From positions 150,451-214,450 of the forward strand of contig CABVAF010000002.1 in assembly GCA_902496295.1 (NCBI GenBank): DNA of 64,000 nucleotides, read 5' to 3'. Positions 17,394 to 27,435 of this stretch are shown here, piece after piece. This DNA comes from an uncultured Clostridium sp. (GTDB lineage Bacteria > Bacillota > Clostridia > TANB77 > CAG-508). The notes under the pieces were generated by a model. It did no database searches and was not told the DNA's origin. It was given only the letters and a program-made list of their open reading frames with translations. The position numbers and the translations under genes are program-made. How positions within the stretch are numbered: the stretch's first letter is position 1; each line of letters starts with the position of its first letter.

Positions 17394-20300
17394 TTAGATT
17401 ACGAATTTCTTAATTAGTATAATTCCACTTGATAGTATCAATAATACTCCTGCTGCCAAACCTATATATCCATATACATCTGCAGCACCTGTTGTGATAG
17501 AAATAATTACTGGTGCATCGTCTTGGTCGTCTTCTCCATCTTTTTGGTTATCTGGTGTTGAGTCTATATCGTCTCCATCATCTTTGCTTATTTCAGCTAC
17601 GTTTGTCATTAATCCTAAATGCTCTTCACCATTTATCCAAGTTAAAACTATTTCTACTTCTGCACTTTCTCCAGGTTGTAATAATGTGTCTTTTAATTGA
17701 TCTGTTACTACTTTTCCTTCTACTTCTTTCCATTCTGGATTGTCTGCTTGAATGAACTTTAATCCTTCTGGTATATAATCAGATATTTCTCCAACATGTC
17801 CAGCAATTTCACCTTCGTTTGTTACTCTTATTTTAAATCTAAATTTAACTGTTGTCTTATCCATTCTGCTTCCACGAATTTCTACTTTTGCTGGTGGTTC
17901 TGGATCCATTTCTGCTGTATTTCCAGTTTGTGTTACTGTTGTTTCTCCATTATATGTTACTATTGACTCTGTTACCCATTTTCTTAATGCTAAATCGTAA
18001 TATTTTACTTTTATTTTCTCTATGTCTTGGTCATCTTCGCCTTCATTCCACTCGTCTGGTTCTGAGTCTTCGTCATCTACTGGATTTCCATCCTCGTCTG
18101 CATCTTCTGAAATTTGTGCATGGTTTATTATTATTCTATCTGAAGTATTTGGTTCTGTTACTTCAAATGCTACTTCAATATCATGATAATCTGGTTGTGT
18201 CATTGTTTCTGGGTTAAATGCTTGTAATAAGTTAACTCTACCAGATGCTTCTTCTTGAGCTTTAGATAGATAATCTGTCTCTATGTAATCTGCTTCTTCT
18301 GGGTTTGTTGTCTCTGTTCCATCTTCCTTATACATTTTCCATCTATGCTCAATATTTGTTTGGTTCTCTGGTAAGAATAATAATCCATCTGGTATATCAT
18401 CCTTTACAAGTTCTGCATATCCTGCCATGTTACCTTCATTAAATATTCTTATAGTATATGTTACTATGTCCCCTGTTTTTACGTCTACAGGCTCTTTTGT
18501 ATGCTCATATACATATTCTCCATCTTCTGTAACTGTAAATACAGGAACTCTGTTATCTATTTGTGTCTCATTTACTCCAGTAATAAACTTTCTCAATGCC
18601 AAGTCAAACTTTGGAACTGATTCCTCAATTATTAATTTTTCAAAGTCGTCATCATCTTCTTGTCCTGGTATATAGTCATCTCCTGAATTAATTTCATCAT
18701 CTTTGTATCCAGGTAAGTCTTCATCTGAAGGTAAATCTACATTATCTTCATCTGAGTCTCTATCATCTATAGGTTCATTATTTTTATCTGCATCTTCTGT
18801 TATATCTGCAATATTTGTTATTTTTTGTGTTATATCTATATCTTTCTTAACTTTACATCTTACTTGCACATCAATATAGTCTAGTTCTGCACCATTAAAT
18901 GCTTTTAATAATACTTTGTCATCCCCTGTAGTTCTTGTAGCATATATTTGGTCTCTTGTTGCAGAATATTCTGTGTCTGGAGATGTTATATCTGTAGTAA
19001 TTGTTCTTCCATCTTCAGATACTTTCCATCCGTATCTTACATTTAACTCGTCATTTACTAAAAATTCTAGTTGAGGTGGTAAATGGTCTGTAATTTCTTT
19101 TACATATCCGTCTATTTCACCTTCATTATATACTCTTATTGTATATGTTACTATATCTTCTCTTGCAACAGATACTGGAACCTTTGGATGATTATATATA
19201 GCAGTTGTACCACTTCCTTGTACTAGTGGAGATACATCTACATCTGGTTCTCTTGTATAACTTCCATCTAATTCTTTTAGTTCTTCATCATTAACAGCTG
19301 TAATAAATTTTCTTAATGCTAAGTCAAATTTTTTATCTCCTGGTGATGGTTCTTCTTCAATTATTAACTTTTCAAAGTCGTCGTCATCTTCTTGTCCTTT
19401 ATAATGATAATTTGAATCTGATAGGTCTTCTTTATTTGATGTATTACCTCTATAATTCGGTAAATTTTCATCTGATGGTATATTTGCATTAAACATGAAT
19501 GAGTCTCTATCTGTAGAAGTTAATTTATTTCCGTCTGAAAATGATGTAATTTCTGCTATATTTGTTATTACTCCTCTAAATCCCGTATCTATAACTTTAC
19601 ATCTTACTTGTACTTCTAGGTAGTCTAGCTCGTCTGTAATGCTTCCACCAAATGCTTTTAATAAAGTTTTATTTTCTCTTGAGCCATATAATGCTTCTTG
19701 CTCTTCTGTATAAGCTGTATCATATGATGTTATATCTGTTACTAATCTTCTACCATTATTAGATGGTTGCCATCCATATTGTTTATTTAATTCATCATCT
19801 GGTAAAAACTCTAATTGTGCTGGTAAATAGTCTGTAATTTCTTTTACATATGCATCTACGTCGCCCTCATTATATACTCTAATTGTATATGTTACTATAT
19901 CTCCTATTTCAACAAGTATTGGAGCTTTATTATGTCTGTAAGAAGCTGTTGTATCTGTTCCATCTGCTAGTGGTTGTACATCTACTTTTGGTTCTCTTAT
20001 ATATTCTCCATTTGTTGCAATTTCTCTATCATTTATTTTTGTAATAAATTTTCTTAAAGATAAATCTAGAACTCCTCTTTCTGTTGGTCCATCACTAACC
20101 ACTATTTCATCTTCGAAATCATTTTCTCCTCTTTCTAATACAGCAATAGGTTGTTCTATATCTTCACTTCCACTTACTGTCCAATAAGTTACTACTGTTC
20201 CAAAATATGTACCACTAACAGTTAATTTAACTTCCCCTAATTCCGTTGTATTTGGTATAGAAAGATAAAAATCTTGTCCAACTAAATCTTTTATTGTTGT

Positions 20301-21338
20301 TCCGCTACTAACAGCTTGCTTATTTGAATCCAATATTGTATAGTTTGTCAACACGTTACTACTAGTATCATTTGTTACCTTTAAACTTAATGTATAGTCA
20401 AGATTAGATTCTTTTTCTAATCTAAAAGGTCCTACTATATAATTTGAACCAGATACTGAAATTTTTGCTGCTGTGTCTTGGAATGTTATACTTTGTGAAT
20501 TTGAATGTACATCATAGCTATCTGCTTGTTTTTCAGATTCATCAACAAAGTAATTATATAATTTTGTTATTTCTGAATTTAAGTCACTACCAAATTGTCT
20601 TGCAGCATATACATCTCCTAATCTTTCTAATATAGAAGAATCTTCTGTAAAATCTTTATAAGTTAAACTTCCAGCCTCTGCTCTATGAATTTCCAAGTTA
20701 TTACTATCTGTGTAATCTCCTACTACATTCCATATAGCCATTTGTTGAACTACATCTATAATGTCATCAATTTCTTCATCTGTAAAGTCTATTTCATATA
20801 TTTGTGATCCTGAACCTGCTACGTAGTTTGTTCCTGCTTCAACTAATATACCCTTGCCAATTCCTGCGTTTTGAAGTAATATCTTCTTATGAGCATGTGC
20901 ATCCGCTTCTTCACTAGAATCTTTTGGTGCCACATATGCATGGTCAAAAATCCATACCAATCTTTTGTAGTCATGCTCTGTAAGATCTGGTAAGGCTTTT
21001 TGAAGTTCATTTAGCATATTTGAAGATTTAAAATCAAAATAACGGTCATAATTAACTCTTTCTGGTGTTCCAGAACCAAAGTCAGAACCTAAACCTACAC
21101 CTCTATGTAAACAGAATATTGTCTGTCCTTCGTTTTTAGGTGTATTTGAAGATGCTGATGACTCATATAATCTCCAAATTGTCTTTCCGTCAGCTTGATA
21201 TGTATAGCTGTCTCTGTAAATAGACATTGCGTTAAACCACTTGTCTCCACTTGCTGCATTACTTATACTAAACAATCCAGCTAATATAACAACTGCTACT
21301 ACTGACAATAGTAATGTTAATACTTTTCTTAGTTTCAT
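17394..21338 (-). CDS. Thioester-domain surface protein with four DUF11-like repeats
   Basis: A 1314-residue surface protein. Signal peptide (about 1-29), then a domain with thioester-domain hallmarks: Cys76 in TIFCLHRG and Gln198/199 in VVQQMAIW. In known adhesins such a Cys-Gln pair forms a reactive bond that captures host amines. A beta-rich linker follows, then four modules beginning DLSLRKFIT, DLALRKFIT (twice) and DLALRKWVT (near 425, 670, 910 and 1115), each ending near an NIAEI/NHAQI/NVAEI Asn. Lys at the first strand and Asn at the last suggest intramolecular isopeptide bonds. Acidic linkers GQEDDDDFEKLIIEE recur. The C-terminus is a membrane helix plus KK, with no LPXTG, so anchoring is by membrane. 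AAAGGGTGAG precedes the ATG. Single gene with two upstream promoters. Confidence 0.8.
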   Translation of the reverse strand: MKLRKVLTLLLSVVAVVILAGLFSISNAASGDKWFNAMSIYRDSYTYQADGKTIWRLYESSASSNTPKNEGQTIFCLHRGVGLGSDFGSGTPERVNYDRYFDFKSSNMLNELQKALPDLTEHDYKRLVWIFDHAYVAPKDSSEEADAHAHKKILLQNAGIGKGILVEAGTNYVAGSGSQIYEIDFTDEEIDDIIDVVQQMAIWNVVGDYTDSNNLEIHRAEAGSLTYKDFTEDSSILERLGDVYAARQFGSDLNSEITKLYNYFVDESEKQADSYDVHSNSQSITFQDTAAKISVSGSNYIVGPFRLEKESNLDYTLSLKVTNDTSSNVLTNYTILDSNKQAVSSGTTIKDLVGQDFYLSIPNTTELGEVKLTVSGTYFGTVVTYWTVSGSEDIEQPIAVLERGENDFEDEIVVSDGPTERGVLDLSLRKFITKINDREIATNGEYIREPKVDVQPLADGTDTTASYRHNKAPILVEIGDIVTYTIRVYNEGDVDAYVKEITDYLPAQLEFLPDDELNKQYGWQPSNNGRRLVTDITSYDTAYTEEQEALYGSRENKTLLKAFGGSITDELDYLEVQVRCKVIDTGFRGVITNIAEITSFSDGNKLTSTDRDSFMFNANIPSDENLPNYRGNTSNKEDLSDSNYHYKGQEDDDDFEKLIIEEEPSPGDKKFDLALRKFITAVNDEELKELDGSYTREPDVDVSPLVQGSGTTAIYNHPKVPVSVAREDIVTYTIRVYNEGEIDGYVKEITDHLPPQLEFLVNDELNVRYGWKVSEDGRTITTDITSPDTEYSATRDQIYATRTTGDDKVLLKAFNGAELDYIDVQVRCKVKKDIDITQKITNIADITEDADKNNEPIDDRDSDEDNVDLPSDEDLPGYKDDEINSGDDYIPGQEDDDDFEKLIIEESVPKFDLALRKFITGVNETQIDNRVPVFTVTEDGEYVYEHTKEPVDVKTGDIVTYTIRIFNEGNMAGYAELVKDDIPDGLLFLPENQTNIEHRWKMYKEDGTETTNPEEADYIETDYLSKAQEEASGRVNLLQAFNPETMTQPDYHDIEVAFEVTEPNTSDRIIINHAQISEDADEDGNPVDDEDSEPDEWNEGEDDQDIEKIKVKYYDLALRKWVTESIVTYNGETTVTQTGNTAEMDPEPPAKVEIRGSRMDKTTVKFRFKIRVTNEGEIAGHVGEISDYIPEGLKFIQADNPEWKEVEGKVVTDQLKDTLLQPGESAEVEIVLTWINGEEHLGLMTNVAEISKDDGDDIDSTPDNQKDGEDDQDDAPVIISITTGAADVYGYIGLAAGVLLILSSGIILIKKFVI

Positions 21339-21374
21339 AATTTCTCACCCTTTTTAACCTATTACATTATTTAT

Positions 21375-21403
21375 ATTTTACTTTCATAATAAAAATAAGT
21401 CAA
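21375..21403 (-). promoter_or_regulatory. Proximal sigma-A promoter of the thioester surface-protein gene
   Basis: On the minus strand TTGACT (21403-21398), 17-base spacer, TAAAAT (21380-21375), about 37 bp upstream of the ATG at 21338. Confidence 0.5.
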
Positions 21404-21435
21404 TAACAGTATTTACTAAGTTTTCCTATTATTAC

Positions 21436-21480
21436 AAAAACCGTTTTTTCACTATTACGGAAATAGTTGTCGTGGTTTTT
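21436..21480 (-). promoter_or_regulatory. Structured 5' leader element between tandem promoters
   Basis: Nested helices: outer AAAAACC (21436-21442) with GGTTTTT (21474-21480), inner ACTATT (21451-21456) with AATAGT (21462-21467). On the minus strand the outer helix ends in GGTTTTTG, so it could act as a weak attenuator of transcripts from the distal promoter. It matches no riboswitch class I know. Confidence 0.35.
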
Positions 21481-21507
21481 TATTATATATATTAAACTTA
21501 TATTACA

Positions 21508-21536
21508 ATTATATTACATTTTCGTTACAAAAGCAA
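21508..21536 (-). promoter_or_regulatory. Distal sigma-A promoter of the thioester surface-protein gene
   Basis: On the minus strand TTGCTT (21536-21531), 17-base spacer, perfect TATAAT (21513-21508). This would give a leader of about 160 bases. The gene-free stretch 21339-21697 holds this promoter, the leader structure, the proximal promoter and the next terminator. Confidence 0.55.
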
Positions 21537-21619
21537 GTGCTTAGAGCAACTTAATATCAACGGTTTTATAAATTTTAAATATAACTATTTTATTTGAATA
21601 TATTTCAACATAAAATTTA

Positions 21620-21662
21620 AAAAAACTAATAATTAAGTTTTTATCTTAATTATTAGTTTTTT
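21620..21662 (-). terminator. Terminator of the HdeD-like gene
   Basis: Arms AAAAAACTAATAATTAAG and CTTAATTATTAGTTTTTT, 18 bp perfect with a 7-base loop, about 35 bp after the stop codon, with T-runs on both sides. Confidence 0.7.
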
Positions 21663-21697
21663 AACTTTTTATTGTTACATATAATAGTTTTCCAATA

Positions 21698-22249
21698 TTA
21701 TTTTTCTTCTTTTAAATGATATAATATTGTACATGCATCTATTATATTTAATATTTCTACTACTAATAATGCTAATCCTACTAATGTTGTTACTGCCATT
21801 GTTGCTTCAAATGGATTAAATATAACAAGAAATCCTAAAACAATTCCTATTATTGCTATAAAAAGCATTAATCCCCAATTACTATTTGGTACTGTTTTTA
21901 TATTAAGTGCCATTTGAAAAGTAATTAAGCTTTTTAATATAATCCATACTGCAAATATAATAGGTAAAAATTCAATTAGAGCATCTGCACATACTGTTAT
22001 AACAGCTCCTGCAAAAACCTCTATTAAACCTTCAATAAGCTCAAAACTCATTAGTTTTTGTGTTGGGTCTATTTTAAAATAGTTAATAATGTGTATAACA
22101 CCATCAATCATAATTATAAGACCAAACAAAATTGTTATTAATGATAATGATTCTGCTGGTTTAAATATTAAAAATAGTGCTACTATCAGCATTAAAGCTG
22201 ATGCTACAATTGATACTTTCTCATATTTTCTTGTGTAATTTACCAACAT
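21698..22249 (-). CDS. HdeD-family (DUF308) membrane protein
   Basis: A 183-residue integral membrane protein with about six hydrophobic segments arranged in pairs, the pattern of the HdeD/DUF308 family, including the recurring short-loop motif around FGLIIMIDGVIHI. In enterobacteria HdeD is linked to acid resistance; the role in Firmicutes is unknown. GGAGAG precedes the ATG. It is transcribed alone, after the two-component genes and their terminator. Confidence 0.75.
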   Translation of the reverse strand: MLVNYTRKYEKVSIVASALMLIVALFLIFKPAESLSLITILFGLIIMIDGVIHIINYFKIDPTQKLMSFELIEGLIEVFAGAVITVCADALIEFLPIIFAVWIILKSLITFQMALNIKTVPNSNWGLMLFIAIIGIVLGFLVIFNPFEATMAVTTLVGLALLVVEILNIIDACTILYHLKEEK

Positions 22250-22325
22250 TTTTATCTCTCCTTTCTTTGTAAAAAGTTTTGTTTTTTTATATCTTTTGTA
22301 TACTTTTATTTTATATCATTTTTTG

Positions 22326-22375
22326 TAAAAAAAAGCAATATGAATTTAATATAAAGAATATAAATTCACATTGCT
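22326..22375 (-). terminator. Terminator of the two-component operon
   Basis: On the minus strand 15-base arms AGCAATGTGAATTTA and TAAATTCATATTGCT pair with one mismatch and are followed by eight T residues. Confidence 0.8.
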
Positions 22376-22389
22376 AGTATATATTTAGA

Positions 22390-24417
22390 TTATATTTTTA
22401 TTTGTTCAAATTCAATTATTACTTTAAACAAATCCCCATCTAAGTAGATATTAAAGGTGCCTCCCTGTAAAGTTGTAAGGCTAGTTGCAATTGAAAGTCC
22501 TAATCCGCTACCTTCCGTATTTCTTGCGCTATCTCCTCTTACAAAACGTTGCATTAATTCATCTGTAGATATGTTTAATTTTTCTTTAGATATATTTTTC
22601 ATTTGTATTGTTATTTTATTATTATTTGGTATTACATCTATATATACTCTTGTATTTTCCATTGCATATTTAGAAATATTTGAATACATGTTTTCTAAAA
22701 CTCTATACATATACCTGCTGTCTGCGTTTATATAAACACTTTTCTCTGGCAATGACATTACTTCTTCTAGATTTCTTGCTTTAAACTTATCTTCAAATTC
22801 TCCAGAAATTTGTTTTAATAATTCATTTACATTTAATTTTTCAATGTTTAACTTTATATTTCCAGATGAAGCTTTCGAGGCTTCTACTAAGTCTTCTGTA
22901 AGTCTTTTTAACCTTTGAGATTTATTATCTAATATTGTTAAATATTCTCTTGCTTGTTCATTAGGCAATTCTTCTTTTTTTAATAAATCTACATAGTTTA
23001 TAATTGAAGTAAGAGGTGTCTTTATATCATGAGATACATTTGTAATTAATTCTGTCTTCAATCTTTCACTCTTTAGTTTCTCTTGTATTGCATTAGAAAG
23101 TCCTCCTGCTATATCATTTACTTGTACTGCAACATCACGTAAAGAACCCTTATATCTATTCTCATCTAAATGTACCTCTGTGTTTCCCATATAAATTTGT
23201 TTTATTGCATTTTTTATTTCTGCATATCTTACTAACCATTGGTGTATTTTTATAAAAGCATATCCCCATACAGCTATAAGTAAAATAACACCTATATTAT
23301 CTGCTGTTCCAAATCCAATTATATTTACTATTCCAAATACTATAGTTATTAATATTAGTTTAACCGTCATGTTTGCATTTTTTGTCATTGATGTTACTAA
23401 ATTTTTAATCCACCTTATTATTCTATATGTTATTGTATTTCTAAATAAGGTCTTTGCTTTTATTCTTTTTATAAAAGTTTCTAAAAAGAACACAAAAGAT
23501 ATATATACTATAGTGGCTCCAATTGCTGTTCCCATGAGTATTAGCGTTAAATTATCAGATGAAAGCGCTATTAAAAATCCACAACCAATCATTGATAGAA
23601 TAAATAGTAAAATTAATGCAACAAGCAACGGTGTTCTGTCAAACGAATTTAATATAACCTCACCTTTTTCATTTCTTAGTCCTATTAAGAAACAGTTCAT
23701 TATAATAAGTACTAAGACTGCAACTATACTTATTGGCAATAAATAAAGTGCTGGTTTATATAGTATTTTTGCCATATCAAATATAATTTTGTTTGTTCTA
23801 TATTGATCATAATATGTTAAATCGTTTTCTAAACTTGTATATACGCTATAATCTCCTTTTTCATTTATACGTTTGTAAATACTCTTATAGCGTATTTCCT
23901 CTATTTTTAACTTTTCAATAGAAGTATTAACATTATCTTTTTCATAATTCCAATAAATCGTGTTATTAGCTAATCTCTCCTTTATTTCTTCTATTGTATC
24001 AGTATTCATTGTATGTTCAACATTTGTATATGCAACAGCATTTTCATTATCTACTATTAAATATTTAAAGTTTTTATATTCATAAGATGTCAAATAGTTA
24101 ATTCTTCCTATTTCATCTCCTATTTGAACATTATCTTGATAATCATCATATGGTCCATATCTGTTACTTGTATAATAGCTTTCTCCTTCTGGTTCTTCTA
24201 CTAATATTGATGTTGAATTTATTGCAAAATTATTTATAATAGACGAACCATACATATACATAAAATTATCTGTTTCAAAAAAGTTATCTACATCTTGTAC
24301 CTGCTGGTTTTCACTCCTATAGTATAAACTTAGGGCTGAAAAAATAGATATTACAATAAAAATAGGAATTAATATATATCCAATTACTTTAATAAATTCT
24401 TTCGTTCTATTCTTCAT
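22390..24417 (-). CDS. Sensor histidine kinase, multi-membrane-segment
   Basis: A 675-residue membrane kinase. An N-terminal membrane helix (about 12-32) is followed by an extracytoplasmic region of about 190 residues, a group of five or more membrane segments (about 222-395), then HisKA with the phospho-His in NVSHDIKTPLTS (near 462) and HATPase_c with the N box NMYSNISKYA (near 579) and G box GSGLGLSIA (near 642). It lies 24 bp after its response regulator. The multi-segment membrane region resembles envelope-stress or antibiotic-sensing kinases of clostridia, but the signal cannot be read from sequence. AAGGTGGTG precedes the ATG. Confidence 0.9.
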   Translation of the reverse strand: MKNRTKEFIKVIGYILIPIFIVISIFSALSLYYRSENQQVQDVDNFFETDNFMYMYGSSIINNFAINSTSILVEEPEGESYYTSNRYGPYDDYQDNVQIGDEIGRINYLTSYEYKNFKYLIVDNENAVAYTNVEHTMNTDTIEEIKERLANNTIYWNYEKDNVNTSIEKLKIEEIRYKSIYKRINEKGDYSVYTSLENDLTYYDQYRTNKIIFDMAKILYKPALYLLPISIVAVLVLIIMNCFLIGLRNEKGEVILNSFDRTPLLVALILLFILSMIGCGFLIALSSDNLTLILMGTAIGATIVYISFVFFLETFIKRIKAKTLFRNTITYRIIRWIKNLVTSMTKNANMTVKLILITIVFGIVNIIGFGTADNIGVILLIAVWGYAFIKIHQWLVRYAEIKNAIKQIYMGNTEVHLDENRYKGSLRDVAVQVNDIAGGLSNAIQEKLKSERLKTELITNVSHDIKTPLTSIINYVDLLKKEELPNEQAREYLTILDNKSQRLKRLTEDLVEASKASSGNIKLNIEKLNVNELLKQISGEFEDKFKARNLEEVMSLPEKSVYINADSRYMYRVLENMYSNISKYAMENTRVYIDVIPNNNKITIQMKNISKEKLNISTDELMQRFVRGDSARNTEGSGLGLSIATSLTTLQGGTFNIYLDGDLFKVIIEFEQIKI

Positions 24418-24441
24418 ATCTATTCACCACCTTTTTTTATT

Positions 24442-25152
24442 TTATGCATCTAAATTTTCTATTTTATAACCTATTCCCCATATAACTTTTAAATATCTTG
24501 GTTCTCTAGGGTTTATTTCTATTTTTTCTCTTATATGTCTAATATGTACGGCTATTATATTCTCTGCTCCATATGCTTCATCTTCCCATACGTTTTCATA
24601 TATTTGCTCTATAGAATAAACTTTTCCTTTATTTTGTGTTAAAAATCTTAAAATATTATATTCTGTAGGAGTAAGTTTAACTTCTCTTTCTCCAACTACT
24701 ACTTGTTTAGTGTTATCATCAATAATTAAATCTCCAGATTTATACATATTATCATTATTATTCATCTTCTCAGCTATAGAACCTAGACTTGTATATCTTC
24801 TTATTTGCGAATTTACTCTAGCTATTAATTCTAAAGGATTAAATGGTTTGGTAATATAGTCATCTGCTCCATTATTTAGCCCTGATATTTTGTCATAATC
24901 TTCTGATTTTGCAGATAACATAATTATAGGTATAGCTTTATCTTTTCTTATTAAGTTTGCTACACTAATTCCGTCTAATTCTGGCATCATTATATCTAAT
25001 AAAATTAAATGGATATCGTCATTTTCTTTCACTATTTTTAAAGCTTCTCTTCCGTTATATGCTTTTAAGACATTATATCCTTCTCTTTTTAGATAAATCT
25101 CAATAGCTTCTACAATTTCCTTGTCATCATCACAAACTAATATATTATACAT
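24442..25152 (-). CDS. OmpR-family response regulator (VanR/RegX-like)
   Basis: A 236-residue DNA-binding regulator. Receiver domain 1-120 with acidic CDDD (8-10), phosphoacceptor Asp53 in LLDIMMPE and switch Lys in ITKPF; winged-helix domain about 140-232 with LTPTEYNILRFL and IAVHIRHIREKIE. AAAAGGGG precedes the ATG. It is the first gene of a two-gene operon with the kinase. The regulon is unknown; the nearest candidates are the envelope genes around it. Confidence 0.9.
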   Translation of the reverse strand: MYNILVCDDDKEIVEAIEIYLKREGYNVLKAYNGREALKIVKENDDIHLILLDIMMPELDGISVANLIRKDKAIPIIMLSAKSEDYDKISGLNNGADDYITKPFNPLELIARVNSQIRRYTSLGSIAEKMNNNDNMYKSGDLIIDDNTKQVVVGEREVKLTPTEYNILRFLTQNKGKVYSIEQIYENVWEDEAYGAENIIAVHIRHIREKIEINPREPRYLKVIWGIGYKIENLDA

Positions 25153-25292
25153 AAGATTCCCCTTTTCTAACTTTTTAGTTATTAGTCCAATAATACTTCT
25201 TTTTTATATTATTTTATACGCTTATTACTATAGCATATTTTTATTAAGAAAACAGACAGTCTTTATTAATTTTTTATTAATAATTTACAATT

Positions 25293-26498
25293 CTATTTTT
25301 CTTCCTTATTTGCATCTTCATCTACAGACACAACTTTTTTAATATTTTTTCCTTTTATGACTTCTTTTCTTCCATTATTTCTATATTCTATAAACTCTTC
25401 TACAAGTAATTTTATAACAGCCATAATAGGTACAGCTAAGAACATTCCAAGTACTCCAAAATATGCTCCTCCAACAGTTACTGCGAATATTACTAGTAAT
25501 GGACTCATTTTTAATGAACTTCCAACAATTTTTGGATTAATTATATTAGCATCTATTTGTTGCAATACAATTACTACAATAGCCATAATTATAGCCTGAC
25601 CAATACCTCCTGTAAATATTGTTATAATTACAGCTACTATAACAGCAATTATAGCTCCAAAATATGGAATTAAATTAAATAATCCTATCATAAATCCTAA
25701 TAAAACTGCATATCTTACGCCTATTATAGACATTGCTATAGATACTAAAATTCCTACAATAATAGCATCTAAAAATTGGCTTGCTAAAAATTTAAAAAAT
25801 ATTTCATTTGATCTATTAAAGTATTCTCCTACTTTTAAATATGTATCCTTCTTAAATATAGCTCTTGATAATCTTTTTAAAAAGTTTAATATTTGCTTTC
25901 TTTCAACAAGTATATATACAGAAACTACAAAGGCTACAAATGCGTTGAATATACCAGTTACAATATTAAATGCACCTTTTAGATAATTTACAATACTTTC
26001 TAAACTTGTAAATCTTTCTAAATCTATATCTTGTATTTTTGCAATTGCATTTGTTATAATATCGCTCTTTAAAAATGATTCAGCAGGAAGCTGGTCTATA
26101 GCCTGCAAAGTAGCATTATAATAATTCTGAATATTATTTACAAATTCTATTGCACTATCTATAATAGCTGGAATTACAAATGTAAGTGCTATAACAATTA
26201 TTAAAAGTGCAATTATATATACTGTTGCCACAGATAGTACTCTTGCATGTTTATTTATAAATCTCTTTCTCTTAGTCTTTTTAAATAAATTTTCTATTCC
26301 TCTGCATGGCATATATAATAAATATGCTATTAATAGCCCTACTAAAAATGGCGCCAGTACAGAAAATAGCGTTCTAATCCATTCCCCTATTTGAGTAAAG
26401 TTATCTAATAATTTGTAAACCAAAATTAGCAATAACCCTACTGTAAAAATAGCTATCCAACTTTTCCAATTTTCACTTTTTTTCTCTTTACTATTCAT
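25293..26498 (-). CDS. AI-2E family transporter (PF01594-type permease)
   Basis: A 401-residue integral membrane protein with about eight membrane segments: a pair at the N-terminus (about 15-60), an extracytoplasmic loop with amphipathic stretches, and C-terminal segments with the family signature GVRYAVLLGFMIGLFNLIPYFG and a Gly-rich LGMFLAVPIMAV. Family members include TqsA-like and sodium/proton-linked carriers, so the substrate cannot be assigned. AAAGG precedes the ATG. Probably a single gene; its stop lies about 140 bp upstream of the response-regulator ATG. Confidence 0.85.
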   Translation of the reverse strand: MNSKEKKSENWKSWIAIFTVGLLLILVYKLLDNFTQIGEWIRTLFSVLAPFLVGLLIAYLLYMPCRGIENLFKKTKRKRFINKHARVLSVATVYIIALLIIVIALTFVIPAIIDSAIEFVNNIQNYYNATLQAIDQLPAESFLKSDIITNAIAKIQDIDLERFTSLESIVNYLKGAFNIVTGIFNAFVAFVVSVYILVERKQILNFLKRLSRAIFKKDTYLKVGEYFNRSNEIFFKFLASQFLDAIIVGILVSIAMSIIGVRYAVLLGFMIGLFNLIPYFGAIIAVIVAVIITIFTGGIGQAIIMAIVVIVLQQIDANIINPKIVGSSLKMSPLLVIFAVTVGGAYFGVLGMFLAVPIMAVIKLLVEEFIEYRNNGRKEVIKGKNIKKVVSVDEDANKEEK

Positions 26499-26562
26499 AA
26501 CTTAAACCTTTCTATATTTAAAACATTTATTTTCAATACATTAATATATAAAGCTTTATATA

Positions 26563-27330
26563 CTACAAATCTATATCTAATTCTATTGGACAATGGTCAC
26601 TTCCATATATGTCTGAATGAATTGAACTCTCTTTAATTTTACTTTCAATTGATTTAGAAACTATAAAATAGTCAATTCTCCAACCTACATTTTTCTCTCT
26701 TGCATGAAACATATATGACCACCAGGTATATGAATCTTCTTTATTAGGATATAAAAATCTAAACGTGTCTACAAAACCAGCACTTAATAGCTCCGTCATT
26801 TTAGTTCTTTCTTCGATTGTAAAGCCAGCATTTCTTGTATTTGTCTTTGGATTTTTTAAGTCTATTTCCTCATGAGCTACATTTAAGTCCCCACAATATA
26901 CTACAGGCTTTTTTTTATCTAAATTAGATAAATAATTTCTAATTTCATCTTCCCACACTTGCCTATAATCCAGTCTTTCTAGTTCTCTTTTAGAATTTGG
27001 TGTATAACAATCCACTAAATAAAAATTGTCAAACTCTAATGTTATTATTCTTCCTTCTTGGTCATGTTCCTTCTTTCCAATTCCGTATGTAACATTAATT
27101 GGCTTTTTCTTAGTAAACACAGCTGTTCCCGAATATCCTTTTTTTACAGCGCTATTCCAGTAAGAATAATAGCCATTAAATATATTATTTATTTCTTCTG
27201 TAATTTGGTCTTCCTGCATCTTAGTTTCCTGTATAGAAAATATATTTGCATCTATTTCTTTAAAAAATTTATCAAATCCTTTCGTCATAGCAGCTCTTAA
27301 TCCATTTACATTCCATGATATTAGTTTCAT
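26563..27330 (-). CDS. xth: Exodeoxyribonuclease III (AP endonuclease)
   Basis: A 255-residue DNA-repair nuclease of the exonuclease III family that cuts abasic sites and trims 3' blocked ends. Motifs in order: MKLISWNVNGLRA start, IFSIQETKM (metal Glu), YCGDLNVAHEEIDL, GFVDTFR, YTWWSY, and the terminal SDHCPIEL (catalytic Asp-His). I chose ATG 27330 because GGAAAG lies about 8 bases upstream and this is the standard family start; the frame stays open another 35 codons upstream but those residues are not family-like. The length is normal. Confidence 0.93.
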   Translation of the reverse strand: MKLISWNVNGLRAAMTKGFDKFFKEIDANIFSIQETKMQEDQITEEINNIFNGYYSYWNSAVKKGYSGTAVFTKKKPINVTYGIGKKEHDQEGRIITLEFDNFYLVDCYTPNSKRELERLDYRQVWEDEIRNYLSNLDKKKPVVYCGDLNVAHEEIDLKNPKTNTRNAGFTIEERTKMTELLSAGFVDTFRFLYPNKEDSYTWWSYMFHAREKNVGWRIDYFIVSKSIESKIKESSIHSDIYGSDHCPIELDIDL

Positions 27331-27435
27331 ATTATTTCTTTCCTTTCTATAATATAATGTTTTATTTATTTTTAATGTATATAAAACAATTTTAATTAAG
27401 TCTAGTATAATTTTATTTTTACAATTACAAAACAA

